A stretch of DNA of 7,500 nt from Bacillota bacterium (GCA_023457235.1 JAEWMK010000426.1:1-7500); one strand, 5' to 3'. Shown: positions 1 to 5,231, counted from the first letter of the stretch. The notes: a model not told the origin generated them from the letters alone. Numbers and translations are program-made.

Positions 1-92
1 CAACATCGACTCGTAATACTCGTCGTGTTTCCTTTATCTCGAGACCGCTGTGCTCCAGTTTATATGTCGCTTAACGGGTGCCTCCGCTTTTC
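1..92. repeat. Probable end of an intergenic imperfect repeat
   Basis: No coding frame is convincing here. The stretch contains a hairpin: AACA-(T)-CGAC at 2-10 pairs with GTCGTGTT at 22-29 around an 11-nt loop. It ends in the motif GGGTGCCTCCGCTTTTCTT (76-94). Segments with this kind of ending (a GGCGCC-like core plus CGCTTTTCTT) recur between genes in many Bacillus-related genomes; that part is recollection of the group, not a search. The element is cut by the window edge, so its full inverted-repeat form cannot be seen. It might instead be a degenerate terminator region for a gene to the left. Confidence 0.35.
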
Positions 93-206
93 TTATTTAA
101 CATCGAAATAATATACTTTAGGTATATAAATGGAATTGAACCACTGCTCTTGTGTAATTCTTAAAGCGACAAAGGAAACCATTTGCCAATCAATTTGATT
201 CCACAT
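93..206 (-). CDS. Possible small hypothetical protein, 37 aa
   Basis: This minus-strand frame starts MWNQIDWQMVSFVALR and ends VYYFDVK before a TAA. It is unusually rich in Trp and Tyr. A run of six G lies 7 nt before the chosen ATG (206-204), which could serve as a weak ribosome binding site. Two further in-frame ATGs lie upstream (224 and 221) but have no purine-rich site, so the inner start is preferred. The peptide has natural-looking composition and no low-complexity bias, but its length is compatible with chance. It could also be the tail of a decayed larger gene. No family is recognised. Confidence 0.3.
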   Translation of the reverse strand: MWNQIDWQMVSFVALRITQEQWFNSIYIPKVYYFDVK

Positions 207-268
207 AGGTCGGCCCCCCATCATTGTTTTTATATGTATACGAGGAGTCTGGTTTGTCTAAGTACATA

Positions 269-305
269 AATAAAAATAGGAGCTTATCGGGGTAGATAAG
301 CTCCT
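269..305 (-). terminator. Minus-strand intrinsic terminator-like hairpin
   Basis: A perfect 11-bp inverted repeat, AGGAGCTTATC (278-288) and GATAAGCTCCT (295-305), encloses a 6-nt loop, GGGGTA. Read on the minus strand the hairpin is followed by ATTTTTATTT (277-268), so it would terminate leftward transcription. On the plus strand it is followed by G-rich sequence and would not terminate. No minus-strand gene is visible directly upstream (306-500), so what it terminates is unclear. Confidence 0.5.
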
Positions 306-448
306 AAGGGGGTGGGGACAGGGGGCTGATAGTGAGAATTTGCTACTATCAACTGTTTATATCATTATATTATGAGTTGCTCATAAAATCAACAAAAAAT
401 TATAATTATTTTACATTTTTTTGTTATTAAAATCCTCGTAGTTATTAG
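306..448. other. AT-rich intergenic stretch with G-rich head
   Basis: Together with its flanks this belongs to a gene-free interval of about 425 bases (207-632). Its left end is G-rich (G5, G4 and G5 runs between 308 and 325). A 7-bp hairpin follows (TGATAGT / ACTATCA, about 328-351). The rest is AT-rich, with no open frame that has a ribosome binding site on either strand. It leads into the promoter at 449. Confidence 0.5.
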
Positions 449-477
449 TTGATTGCAAATTGTAACTATGTTATAAT
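449..477 (+). promoter_or_regulatory. Sigma-A-type promoter
   Basis: TTGATT (449-454) and a perfect TATAAT (472-477) are separated by 17 bp, a standard vegetative sigma-A arrangement. The start point would fall near 484. The transcript first enters two hairpins with U-runs and only then the 33-aa gene at 633. Confidence 0.65.
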
Positions 478-507
478 TTAGCTAAATTAATAATTTGCTT
501 GATTAGG

Positions 508-561
508 AGGAGTCTGTCACCAAGGGTGTATTATGCCGTTGGTTCGACAAGGCTCCTTTTT
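508..561 (+). terminator. Leader hairpin 1, terminator-like
   Basis: This is a long stem-loop directly downstream of the promoter. AGGAG (508-512) pairs with CTCCT (553-557), TGTC (515-518) with GACA (546-549), and ACCAA (519-523) with TTGGT (539-543), with a further GG/CC pair inside. It ends in five T (557-561). It may be the end of a short RNA of about 78 nt or an attenuator for the gene at 633. CTCCTTT (553-559) can alternatively pair, with two G-U pairs, with AGGGGAG (573-579), so a competing fold is possible. No known riboswitch class is recognised. Confidence 0.55.
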
Positions 562-577
562 GTCTGCAATTTAGGGG

Positions 578-607
578 AGGGGTCTGTCTATGTACAGGCC
601 CCTTTTT
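578..607 (+). terminator. Leader hairpin 2, intrinsic terminator
   Basis: AGGGGTCTGT (578-587) pairs with ACAGGCCCCT (594-603) over 10 bp with one G-U pair and a 6-nt loop. Five T (603-607) and a further T-rich run follow. Both arms resemble those of the preceding hairpin (AGGAGTCTGTC and GGCTCCTTTTT), so the two look like a duplicated terminator. The next gene's ribosome binding site begins only about 12 nt later. Expression of that gene from the promoter at 449 therefore requires read-through. Confidence 0.75.
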
Positions 608-632
608 ATATTTTTTATAGGAGGAGATGGAT

Positions 633-734
633 TTGAAAAAGGAAAAATTGACATTTGTAGAGGTATTAATTATGGGAGCAACAATTGTAGCAGGGCTATT
701 CATGGCAGCAGGTGTTGGCATGTTGTTCTCTTAA
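633..734 (+). CDS. Small single-span membrane peptide, 33 aa
   Basis: The peptide starts MKKEKLTFVEV and continues into a hydrophobic stretch, LIMGATIVAGLFMAAGVGML, ending in FS. This is a short positively charged N-terminus followed by one Gly/Ala-rich membrane segment (about residues 12-31). The TTG at 633 is chosen because AGGAGGA lies 6 nt upstream. The in-frame ATG at 627 sits almost on the Shine-Dalgarno sequence and is unlikely to be used. The gene lies behind two terminator-like hairpins and is followed by a 13-bp hairpin, so it is a stand-alone unit. The family is not recognised. Small membrane peptides of this shape can be regulators, toxins or spore/membrane components, but nothing here decides between these. 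Confidence 0.6.
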   Translation: MKKEKLTFVEVLIMGATIVAGLFMAAGVGMLFS

Positions 735-743
735 TTTGATCAT

Positions 744-774
744 AAGGACCATTACGGAAAACGTAATGGTCCTT
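744..774. terminator. Hairpin between convergent genes
   Basis: A perfect 13-bp inverted repeat, AAGGACCATTACG (744-756) and CGTAATGGTCCTT (762-774), encloses the loop GAAAA. It lies between the ends of the 33-aa gene (plus) and the SASP gene (minus), the normal place for a shared bidirectional terminator. The T-run is short on both strands, so termination strength is uncertain. Confidence 0.6.
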
Positions 775-801
775 TAGCCATATATTATAAAGTTGTAAAA
801 G

Positions 802-996
802 CTAAAATTGATTACCAGATAATTCAGCTTGTGCTTGCTTAACTAAACGTTTTGTAATTTCTCCGCCAACTGATCCGTTAGCACGGGAAACTGAATCAGC
901 AGAAAGCTTCACCCCGAATTCCTGCGCAATTTCTTCTTTATATTGATCCAACATTTGTTGTACACCTGGTACTAATAATGAATTGCGGTTTGCCAT
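802..996 (-). CDS. Alpha/beta-type small acid-soluble spore protein
   Basis: This 64-aa protein is of the family that coats and protects forespore DNA from UV and chemical damage and is degraded at germination to supply amino acids. Hallmarks are the N-terminal MANRNSLLVPG, the germination-protease (GPR) recognition region around EEIAQEFGVKL (about residues 24-34), and the highly conserved DNA-binding segment SRANGSVGGEITKRLV (about residues 39-54). Length is typical (60-70 aa). The ATG at 996 is chosen because AGGAGGT lies 8 nt upstream. A GTG further out at 1005 would overlap the Shine-Dalgarno sequence. The gene is monocistronic and convergent with its left neighbour. A sigma-G-like promoter lies just upstream. 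Which paralogue (sspA/B/C/D type) it is cannot be decided. Confidence 0.95.
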   Translation of the reverse strand: MANRNSLLVPGVQQMLDQYKEEIAQEFGVKLSADSVSRANGSVGGEITKRLVKQAQAELSGNQF

Positions 997-1017
997 ATAT
1001 GACACCTCCTTATAAAA

Positions 1018-1047
1018 TAGTTTGTATATAAATACGTCATTTATGAC
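1018..1047 (-). promoter_or_regulatory. Sigma-G-like forespore promoter for the SASP gene
   Basis: On the minus strand GTCATA (1047-1042), a 17-nt spacer and CAAACTA (1024-1018) resemble the sigma-G elements (GHATR and CATWHTA in B. subtilis), with one mismatch in each box. This fits the forespore expression known for SASP genes. The predicted start near 1011 leaves a leader of only about 15 nt with the ribosome binding site at its very 5' end, which is short and lowers confidence. Confidence 0.4.
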
Positions 1048-1096
1048 AAGAAAAGGTATCCATTAATAAAGAATTTGACCAAAAGGAGTGATGGCA

Positions 1097-1282
1097 TTGA
1101 GTAAAGAGGAAATTGAAGCGATCATTGAAAAATTAAGAAATGGTGAAATAAAGCAGTATGAAGTAACAAAAGAAGAGTTTCCGGAATTCCGTGAGGTTTT
1201 AATAAAGCAAAAAGATAAGGAGAAAATTCGCGGTGAGGCCAAAAAGGGAGGAGGAGTTATTTATACACATGTTAATGAGTAA
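1097..1282 (+). CDS. Small charged hypothetical protein, 61 aa
   Basis: The protein begins MSKEEIEAIIEKLRNGEI and ends GGGVIYTHVNE. It is dominated by Lys and Glu, with predicted helices over residues 2-15 and around 26-50. There is no signal peptide or membrane segment, so it should be cytosolic. The TTG at 1097 is chosen because AAGGAG (1083-1088) lies 8 nt upstream. The ATG at 1091 is only 2 nt from that site, and a GTG at 1088 lies within it. A 56-nt gap with no terminator separates it from the next plus-strand gene, so co-transcription is possible. No family is recognised with confidence. Its codon use and composition look like a genuine Bacillus gene. Confidence 0.7.
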   Translation: MSKEEIEAIIEKLRNGEIKQYEVTKEEFPEFREVLIKQKDKEKIRGEAKKGGGVIYTHVNE

Positions 1283-1294
1283 AGGCATATATAA
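1267..1294 (+). promoter_or_regulatory. Weak sigma-K-like promoter candidate
   Basis: AC (1267-1268), a 17-nt spacer and CATATATAA (1286-1294) match the sigma-K pattern AC-N16/17-CATANNNTA except for one position in the -10 box. It overlaps the end of the 61-aa gene and would start transcription about 40 nt before the Tyr-rich 128-aa gene. In AT-rich DNA such near-matches arise by chance, so this is suggestive only. Confidence 0.25.
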
Positions 1295-1338
1295 ATAGAG
1301 TGTAAATTTATTCAGTAGAAGTTTAAGGGGGGGGCAAG

Positions 1339-1725
1339 TTGAATTATTTTCAACGAAATCCGGTCTATTGTCATACACCCTATGTAACATACAATTATTG
1401 GCAATACCCTAATTACCGATATCCATACCGACCAAATAATGTTGATGTTACGATTTTTAGTGAGTCGTTAGGAGCCTATAGACAACTACTTAAGGATGCC
1501 AGTAATGTTTTGGATCATTTGGCGGATTCCAAGTCATTTGCAGCACAGGTCATGGGAGCTGCACAAGTTTCAAATCAAAAGGAAGTCGACCGTCTTATTA
1601 AATCAATCGGAGTTAAATCTGATTTCGAAGTATCCTACAATCCTGATGGAATTCATTTGAAGTTTTGGGCACAAGCAAAAGGGAGTGAATGCTGCAAGTT
1701 AGATATGGCAATTCGCTGGAGATAA
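1339..1725 (+). CDS. Hypothetical protein with Tyr-rich N-terminus, 128 aa
   Basis: The first ~34 residues are strikingly aromatic: motifs such as YVTYNYWQYPNYRYPYRPN hold nine Tyr plus a Trp and several Pro. The remaining part (about 35-128) looks like a compact alpha/beta domain, with helices around SLGAYRQLLKDASNVLDHLA and SNQKEVDRLIKSIG. The end is beta-like and contains a vicinal Cys pair (SECCKLDMAI). There is no signal peptide or membrane span. The TTG start at 1339 follows a run of eight G (1327-1334) at 4 nt. The Tyr-rich head recalls spore coat proteins, where Tyr residues are cross-linked, and a weak sigma-K-like site lies upstream. A coat or spore-surface role is therefore an inference, not a family assignment. 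Transcription probably ends at the hairpin starting at 1744. Confidence 0.75.
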   Translation: MNYFQRNPVYCHTPYVTYNYWQYPNYRYPYRPNNVDVTIFSESLGAYRQLLKDASNVLDHLADSKSFAAQVMGAAQVSNQKEVDRLIKSIGVKSDFEVSYNPDGIHLKFWAQAKGSECCKLDMAIRWR

Positions 1726-1743
1726 ATATGTCAATAAAAGAAG

Positions 1744-1782
1744 AAAACACGGTATGCATTTTCCGCTTATTGTGTTTTTTTT
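1744..1782 (+). terminator. Probable intrinsic terminator
   Basis: AAAACAC (1744-1750) pairs with GTGTTTT (1772-1778), extendable outward by weaker pairs. The loop is long (21 nt) with a small CGG/CCG alternative pairing inside. A run of eight T (1775-1782) overlaps the 3' arm. It lies about 20 nt after the 128-aa gene. The stem is A-T rich, so strength is uncertain. Confidence 0.5.
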
Positions 1783-1883
1783 GCGTTCCTAATAATATTT
1801 GAAATATTTCTATGGAGATTTCATATATATATTTATGGACAAGACGTTATTAAATTATTCAATGGCAATGGGGGAATAAACTG

Positions 1884-2171
1884 ATGGATCAATTAGAACT
1901 TAAATTATGGAAAGAAGAATTGCTGGTACAAAAGGAAAAAAACTCAGTAATGTTAAAAGAAATCAAACATCAATTGGACCGTCACCACAGAAGATTGAAT
2001 TTTATACTGGACATAAAAGAACAATTACATTCATCTTTGATGCATAACTTGGAGGAAGAAATATCCGTTTTGTGGAACAATCATCAAAAGTTTCAAAAAG
2101 AAAATAAAGATATTGATACTATTTTGTTTTCTATTGATATTGAAATGGGAACTGTTCTTATGTGTAAATAG
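1884..2171 (+). CDS. Coiled-coil-like hypothetical protein, 95 aa
   Basis: The protein is almost entirely helical by composition: Leu, Lys, Glu and Gln recur in heptad-like spacing (for example LELKLWKEELLVQKEKN and LHSSLMHNLEEEISVLWNN), with a basic patch RHHRR in between. It has no signal sequence, membrane span or metal-binding motif. The ATG start follows GGGGGA at about 9 nt, an acceptable but not strong site. It lies alone between a terminator and the transglutaminase-like gene 87 nt downstream, with which it could be co-transcribed because no terminator is visible between them. No family is recognised; a scaffolding or partner-binding role is the usual guess for such proteins, with no direct support. 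Confidence 0.6.
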   Translation: MDQLELKLWKEELLVQKEKNSVMLKEIKHQLDRHHRRLNFILDIKEQLHSSLMHNLEEEISVLWNNHQKFQKENKDIDTILFSIDIEMGTVLMCK

Positions 2172-2258
2172 TGATGGTACATCAAAAATCTCTTGGTATT
2201 AAGGTTAAAATCTAGTAAAGTTAATGTAAGAAAGGTAGAAAGGGAGATTAAGAGTATC

Positions 2259-3461
2259 ATGAGATTTTTAAAGTTGTGGTTTCTGATTCCACTTATCATT
2301 TTTGGCTTAATACTGTCAAGTACGACAACAATCCATGCCGGTTCTTCTGCTGTATTGTATACGAATGCGTCTACTAATACATATAAAGCCAGTTTATTAA
2401 AGGATATTGAAAAGATTATTCAGGAAGCAATGGGAAAACGGCAAAATACGATTGTGATTAAATATAAAGGATCCACAGATAAACTGTTAGATGTGCTAAG
2501 TGGATATATTTCTAAGGCAATTGAAAACGATGAATATTTGAACTATTCTTTTCGTAGTGTAAATATGTCCTATAAAGCATATGGAACCGATATTACGATA
2601 ACCCTTAAATTTACATATTATGAAACAGCAGCTGAAATGAAGTATGTTGATCAACAAGTAAGTGCCATTTTGTCTAAGATAATAAAGCCTGAAATGAATA
2701 ACCACGAAAAAGTAAAAGCTGTCCATGATTATCTTGTGTTGAATTTAGGGTATGATACTACTTTGATCAGCAATTCTCCCTATACGGCTTTAATAAAAGG
2801 AATAACAGCATGTAATGGGTATGCTATGCTCGCCTATAAAATGTTGGAAAAATTAGGTTTTGAAGTTCGTTTAATTAGCGGTACTGCCAGCAGCCAAGTA
2901 TATAAAATCCAAAACCATGCGTGGAATTTAGTAAAGCTGGATGGCCATTGGTACCATCTTGATGTAACATGGGATGATCCTGTTCCCGATGAAGCTGGAC
3001 GGATTTTTTATGATTATTACTTATTAACAGATAAAGAAATTTCAAAAAGTCATAGCTGGAAACAGGGAGGAATAAATGGTGAAGAAAAGCCATATCCTTC
3101 TTCAACTAAAGCTTATTTAGACCTTCTGCAATCAAAGCTTTCTTCAACCAATGAAGCGGAACGTTATCAAGAATTAATGGAAACAATAGGCTTACACTAT
3201 TTACTTCCGGAATATACTGCAAGCCGTTTAATTGAATTAAGTGACATGATTGGTAATCAATTTGCAAACCATAAGAATGAATTTAATCTTCGTTACATCG
3301 ACAACAAAGGTGATTTGAGCGCAAACCTTAGACAAATCATTTATGATAATGCTGTGAAACACAAAGTGAAATCATGGAGTTTCGCCACTCTCCCATATAT
3401 TAGGGGGACATCATCTTTTGACCAAATGATTATGATTTCTGATATTGTTTACCAAAAATGA
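2259..3461 (+). CDS. Exported transglutaminase-like superfamily protein, 400 aa
   Basis: The N-terminus has a signal peptide: MRFLK, a hydrophobic core LWFLIPLIIFGLILSS, and a likely signal peptidase I site IHA/G near residue 27. The mature protein should therefore be secreted or associated with the membrane/wall. Residues about 145-265 form a transglutaminase-like fold with a complete triad: Cys185 in GITACNGYA, His220 in NHAWNLVKLDGHWYH, and Asp235 in LDVTWDDP. Family members include protein cross-linking enzymes and cysteine proteases/amidases; the actual substrate is unknown. Residues 28-140 and 270-400 match no domain that I can name. The ATG at 2259 is preferred over an in-frame TTG at 2193, because the upstream start would add a charged 22-residue extension before the signal peptide. 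Its ribosome binding site (AGGGAG, about 12 nt away) is only moderate. Confidence 0.85.
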   Translation: MRFLKLWFLIPLIIFGLILSSTTTIHAGSSAVLYTNASTNTYKASLLKDIEKIIQEAMGKRQNTIVIKYKGSTDKLLDVLSGYISKAIENDEYLNYSFRSVNMSYKAYGTDITITLKFTYYETAAEMKYVDQQVSAILSKIIKPEMNNHEKVKAVHDYLVLNLGYDTTLISNSPYTALIKGITACNGYAMLAYKMLEKLGFEVRLISGTASSQVYKIQNHAWNLVKLDGHWYHLDVTWDDPVPDEAGRIFYDYYLLTDKEISKSHSWKQGGINGEEKPYPSSTKAYLDLLQSKLSSTNEAERYQELMETIGLHYLLPEYTASRLIELSDMIGNQFANHKNEFNLRYIDNKGDLSANLRQIIYDNAVKHKVKSWSFATLPYIRGTSSFDQMIMISDIVYQK

Positions 3462-3522
3462 TTGCAAGTATTATGGTAATGTGTTAAACCTAATATAGAT
3501 GAAAATTAAATATTCTAGCGTT

Positions 3523-3607
3523 ACTACTAGGGGTGCTGAAAGGCTGAGAAAGACGATTGTCTTAACCCTTAAACCTGATCTAGATAATTCTAGCGTAGGG
3601 AAGTGGT
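3523..3607 (+). promoter_or_regulatory. TPP (THI-box) riboswitch aptamer
   Basis: The diagnostic conserved blocks of the thiamine pyrophosphate aptamer are present: CTGAGA (3544-3549), ACCTGATC (3573-3580) and CGTAGGGAAGT (3594-3604). The helices are visible. P1 is ACTACT (3523-3528) with AGTGGT (3602-3607). P2 lies around AGGGG (3529-3533) with ACCCTT (3565-3570). The variable P3 extension is AAGAC (3550-3554) with GTCTT (3559-3563). P5 is CTAGA (3580-3584) with TCTAG (3589-3593). It senses intracellular TPP and controls the thiamine-precursor transporter genes that follow, through the terminator at 3658-3688. Confidence 0.97.
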
Positions 3608-3657
3608 GCTTGGTGTCTGTAATTATTTTTATTATTGGCATCATTCATGTTCAATAC

Positions 3658-3688
3658 AACCACTTCTATTTAATAGAGGTGGTTTTTT
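3658..3688 (+). terminator. TPP-riboswitch expression-platform terminator
   Basis: AACCACTTCTA (3658-3668) and TAGAGGTGGTT (3674-3684) form an 11-bp stem with one G-U pair and loop TTTAA, followed by six T (3683-3688). The 5' arm ACCACTTC (3659-3666) is perfectly complementary to GAAGTGGT (3600-3607), which includes the 3' strand of aptamer helix P1. Without TPP this pairing should form an antiterminator; with TPP, P1 is locked and the terminator forms. Confidence 0.93.
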
Positions 3689-3715
3689 ATTTGTTAAAAA
3701 GAGGGGGGATATCCT

Positions 3716-3718
3716 ATA
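3716..3718 (+). other. Candidate non-canonical AUA start of thiZ
   Basis: The thiZ frame opens after a TAA at 3695-3697 and contains no ATG or GTG before the first conserved ABC strand. The strong GAGGGGGG site (3701-3708) lies 7 nt before ATA (3716), in frame, reading (M)KENTALQFTDV. The first conventional start, TTG at 3734, is about 25 nt beyond that site. The ATA may be a real rare start, a point mutation of ATG, or a sequencing error. Confidence 0.45.
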
Positions 3719-3733
3719 AAAGAAAATACTGCG

Positions 3734-4486
3734 TTGCAATTTACAGATGTTGATTTTACATATAGTGGAGAAGGGCCTTCCATTATAGAAAAATTAAATT
3801 TTAAAGTAAAAGAAGGTGAGTTTGTTAGTATCATTGGCCCAAGTGGCTCAGGTAAAACAACGCTATTTCGGCTGATTACAGGTCTTGAAAACCCCAGCTC
3901 GGGGAACGTCATAATTGATGGTTTAGAATCCAGCCAGCGATTAGGCAGAGTGGGTTATATGCCTCAACAAGATCTGCTTTTACCTTGGCGAACGGTCCTA
4001 GAGAATGTAACTTTACCGTTGGAAATGGAGGCAGCCAAACAATCGGTCCCGAAGGTTGAAGTGTATAACCTACTGGAGGAATTTGGTTTGAAGGGTTTTG
4101 AACACTCCTTCCCAGCACAATTGTCAGGAGGAATGAAGCAGCGCGTCTCGTTCCTTAGAACAATTATTACAGGATCTAACATTTTATTATTGGACGAGCC
4201 TTTCAGTGCGTTGGATGCCATTACAAGATTAACGATGCAGGAGTGGCTTATAGAGAAATGGGAGAAAATGCAAAAAACTATTTTATTTATTACACATGAT
4301 GTTGATGAAGCACTTTTCTTGTCTGAACGAATTTTTCTAATTAGTGGAACTCCGATAGAAGAATTTACGGAAGTTGCTGTACCATTATCACGTCCAAGAA
4401 AAATAAGAGATCTTGCCCATCAAGAAATTGTTAACATAAAGGAACAATTAATAGACCGGCTTCGCATGAAGGTGTACTATGGATAA
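3734..4486 (+). CDS. thiZ: ThiZ-type ABC transporter ATP-binding protein
   Basis: This is the ATPase of the ThiXYZ importer, which energises uptake of thiamine pyrimidine precursors (formylaminopyrimidine in the characterised Bacillus system). Numbered from TTG 3734 (250 aa), it has Walker A GPSGSGKTT (35-43), Q-loop MPQQD (76-80), signature LSGGMKQR (130-137), Walker B ILLLDEP (150-156), D-loop SALD (158-161) and the H-loop His188 in ITHDVDEA. It resembles the nitrate/sulfonate/taurine-type branch of importers. The assignment to thiamine precursors comes from the TPP riboswitch upstream and the THI5-like binding protein two genes on. The start is uncertain: by ribosome-binding-site spacing, translation should begin at ATA 3716, adding 6 residues. 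The coordinates use the first conventional codon. The last 8 nt overlap thiX. Confidence 0.92.
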   Translation: MQFTDVDFTYSGEGPSIIEKLNFKVKEGEFVSIIGPSGSGKTTLFRLITGLENPSSGNVIIDGLESSQRLGRVGYMPQQDLLLPWRTVLENVTLPLEMEAAKQSVPKVEVYNLLEEFGLKGFEHSFPAQLSGGMKQRVSFLRTIITGSNILLLDEPFSALDAITRLTMQEWLIEKWEKMQKTILFITHDVDEALFLSERIFLISGTPIEEFTEVAVPLSRPRKIRDLAHQEIVNIKEQLIDRLRMKVYYG

Positions 4487-5231
4487 ATTTAAATATTATT
4501 TTTCTTCTATAACGATAGTTTTATGTGTTTTTATTTTCTGGGAAATAGGAGCAGCGATTGTTAACAAGAGGTTTATTTTGCCTTCTCCAACACAAATATT
4601 GCTTAAGCTGTGGGATTTAAAAAGTGTTTTGTTTTTAAATCATTTACCAGCAACAATGTTGATTATTATAGTAGGATTATTGATTTCGGTCGTGGTTGGT
4701 GTTGGATTAGCGGTTTGGATGAATACGAATAAGTCTGTAGAAAAAGCTTTTTACCCGCTCTTAATAGCATCACAAACCATCCCGATTATTGCGTTGGCAC
4801 CAATTTTCGTCCTTTGGTTTGGTTATTCAATCTGGAGTAAGGTTGTAGTCACCGTTTTGATCACATTTTTCCCAATTACGGTGAGTACATTTGATGGCTT
4901 ACGCTCAATTAAAAGCGAGCTTGAAGAATTATTTTTGACGATGGGTGCGTCGAAAAAAGAAATCTTTTTTAAGCTAAGCATTCCAACCGCCTTGCCTTTC
5001 TTTTATTCGGGATTAAAGGTGGCTGTAACCTTAAGTGTAATAGGAGCTGCGATAGGAGAATGGTTAGGGGCACAAGCTGGCTTAGGGTATTTTAGTCGAA
5101 GGATGATGACCCAATTTGATGGGGCAGGTGTATTTGCACCGATAATTTTATTATCTTTTGTCGGTATGATTTTATTTTTATTAGTAACTTATTTAGAAAA
5201 AATATCTTTTAAATGGAGGAAAATAAAGTGA
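4479..5231 (+). CDS. thiX: ThiX-type ABC transporter permease
   Basis: This integral membrane subunit forms the substrate channel of the thiamine-precursor importer. The 250-aa sequence has about six hydrophobic spans, at roughly residues 7-28, 58-81, 92-114, 119-138, 176-198 and 218-239. Between the fourth and fifth is the cytoplasmic EAA-type loop that docks onto the ATPase (about 149-173, including LFLTMGASKKEIFFKLSIP with the conserved central Gly). This architecture is usual for the binding-protein-dependent permease family (SsuC/TauC/ThiX-like). The ATG overlaps the end of thiZ by 8 nt, with a modest AAGGTG site 4-5 nt before it, implying translational coupling. Its TGA stop overlaps the GTG start of thiY. 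Function is inferred from the operon and riboswitch as well as family. Confidence 0.93.
   Translation: MDKFKYYFSSITIVLCVFIFWEIGAAIVNKRFILPSPTQILLKLWDLKSVLFLNHLPATMLIIIVGLLISVVVGVGLAVWMNTNKSVEKAFYPLLIASQTIPIIALAPIFVLWFGYSIWSKVVVTVLITFFPITVSTFDGLRSIKSELEELFLTMGASKKEIFFKLSIPTALPFFYSGLKVAVTLSVIGAAIGEWLGAQAGLGYFSRRMMTQFDGAGVFAPIILLSFVGMILFLLVTYLEKISFKWRKIK

Noticed and set aside
533..574. 13-aa ATG frame inside the first leader hairpin
   Set aside because: No ribosome binding site at usable distance and it sits inside a stable stem.
526..636. 36-aa GTG frame ending over the UUG start of the 33-aa gene
   Set aside because: Its sequence is made of the two terminator hairpins and T-runs, and the only ribosome binding site is too far upstream (about 14 nt). 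It is interesting only as a possible leader peptide.
2496..3105. Minus-strand open frames inside the transglutaminase-like gene
   Set aside because: The plus-strand frame has an intact signal peptide and catalytic triad; the opposite frames are by-products of its composition.
3463..3499. Promoter of the thi operon
   Set aside because: TAATAT/TATAGA-like -10 candidates exist at 3491-3499, but no -35 element at proper spacing is convincing, so no promoter is called.
3499..3753. 84-codon open frame across the leader of the thi operon
   Set aside because: It lies over the TPP aptamer and terminator, whose conserved RNA elements explain the sequence; the translation has no protein-like character.
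3909..4221. Two minus-strand open frames within thiZ
   Set aside because: They are antisense shadows of an intact ABC ATPase and have no ribosome binding sites.
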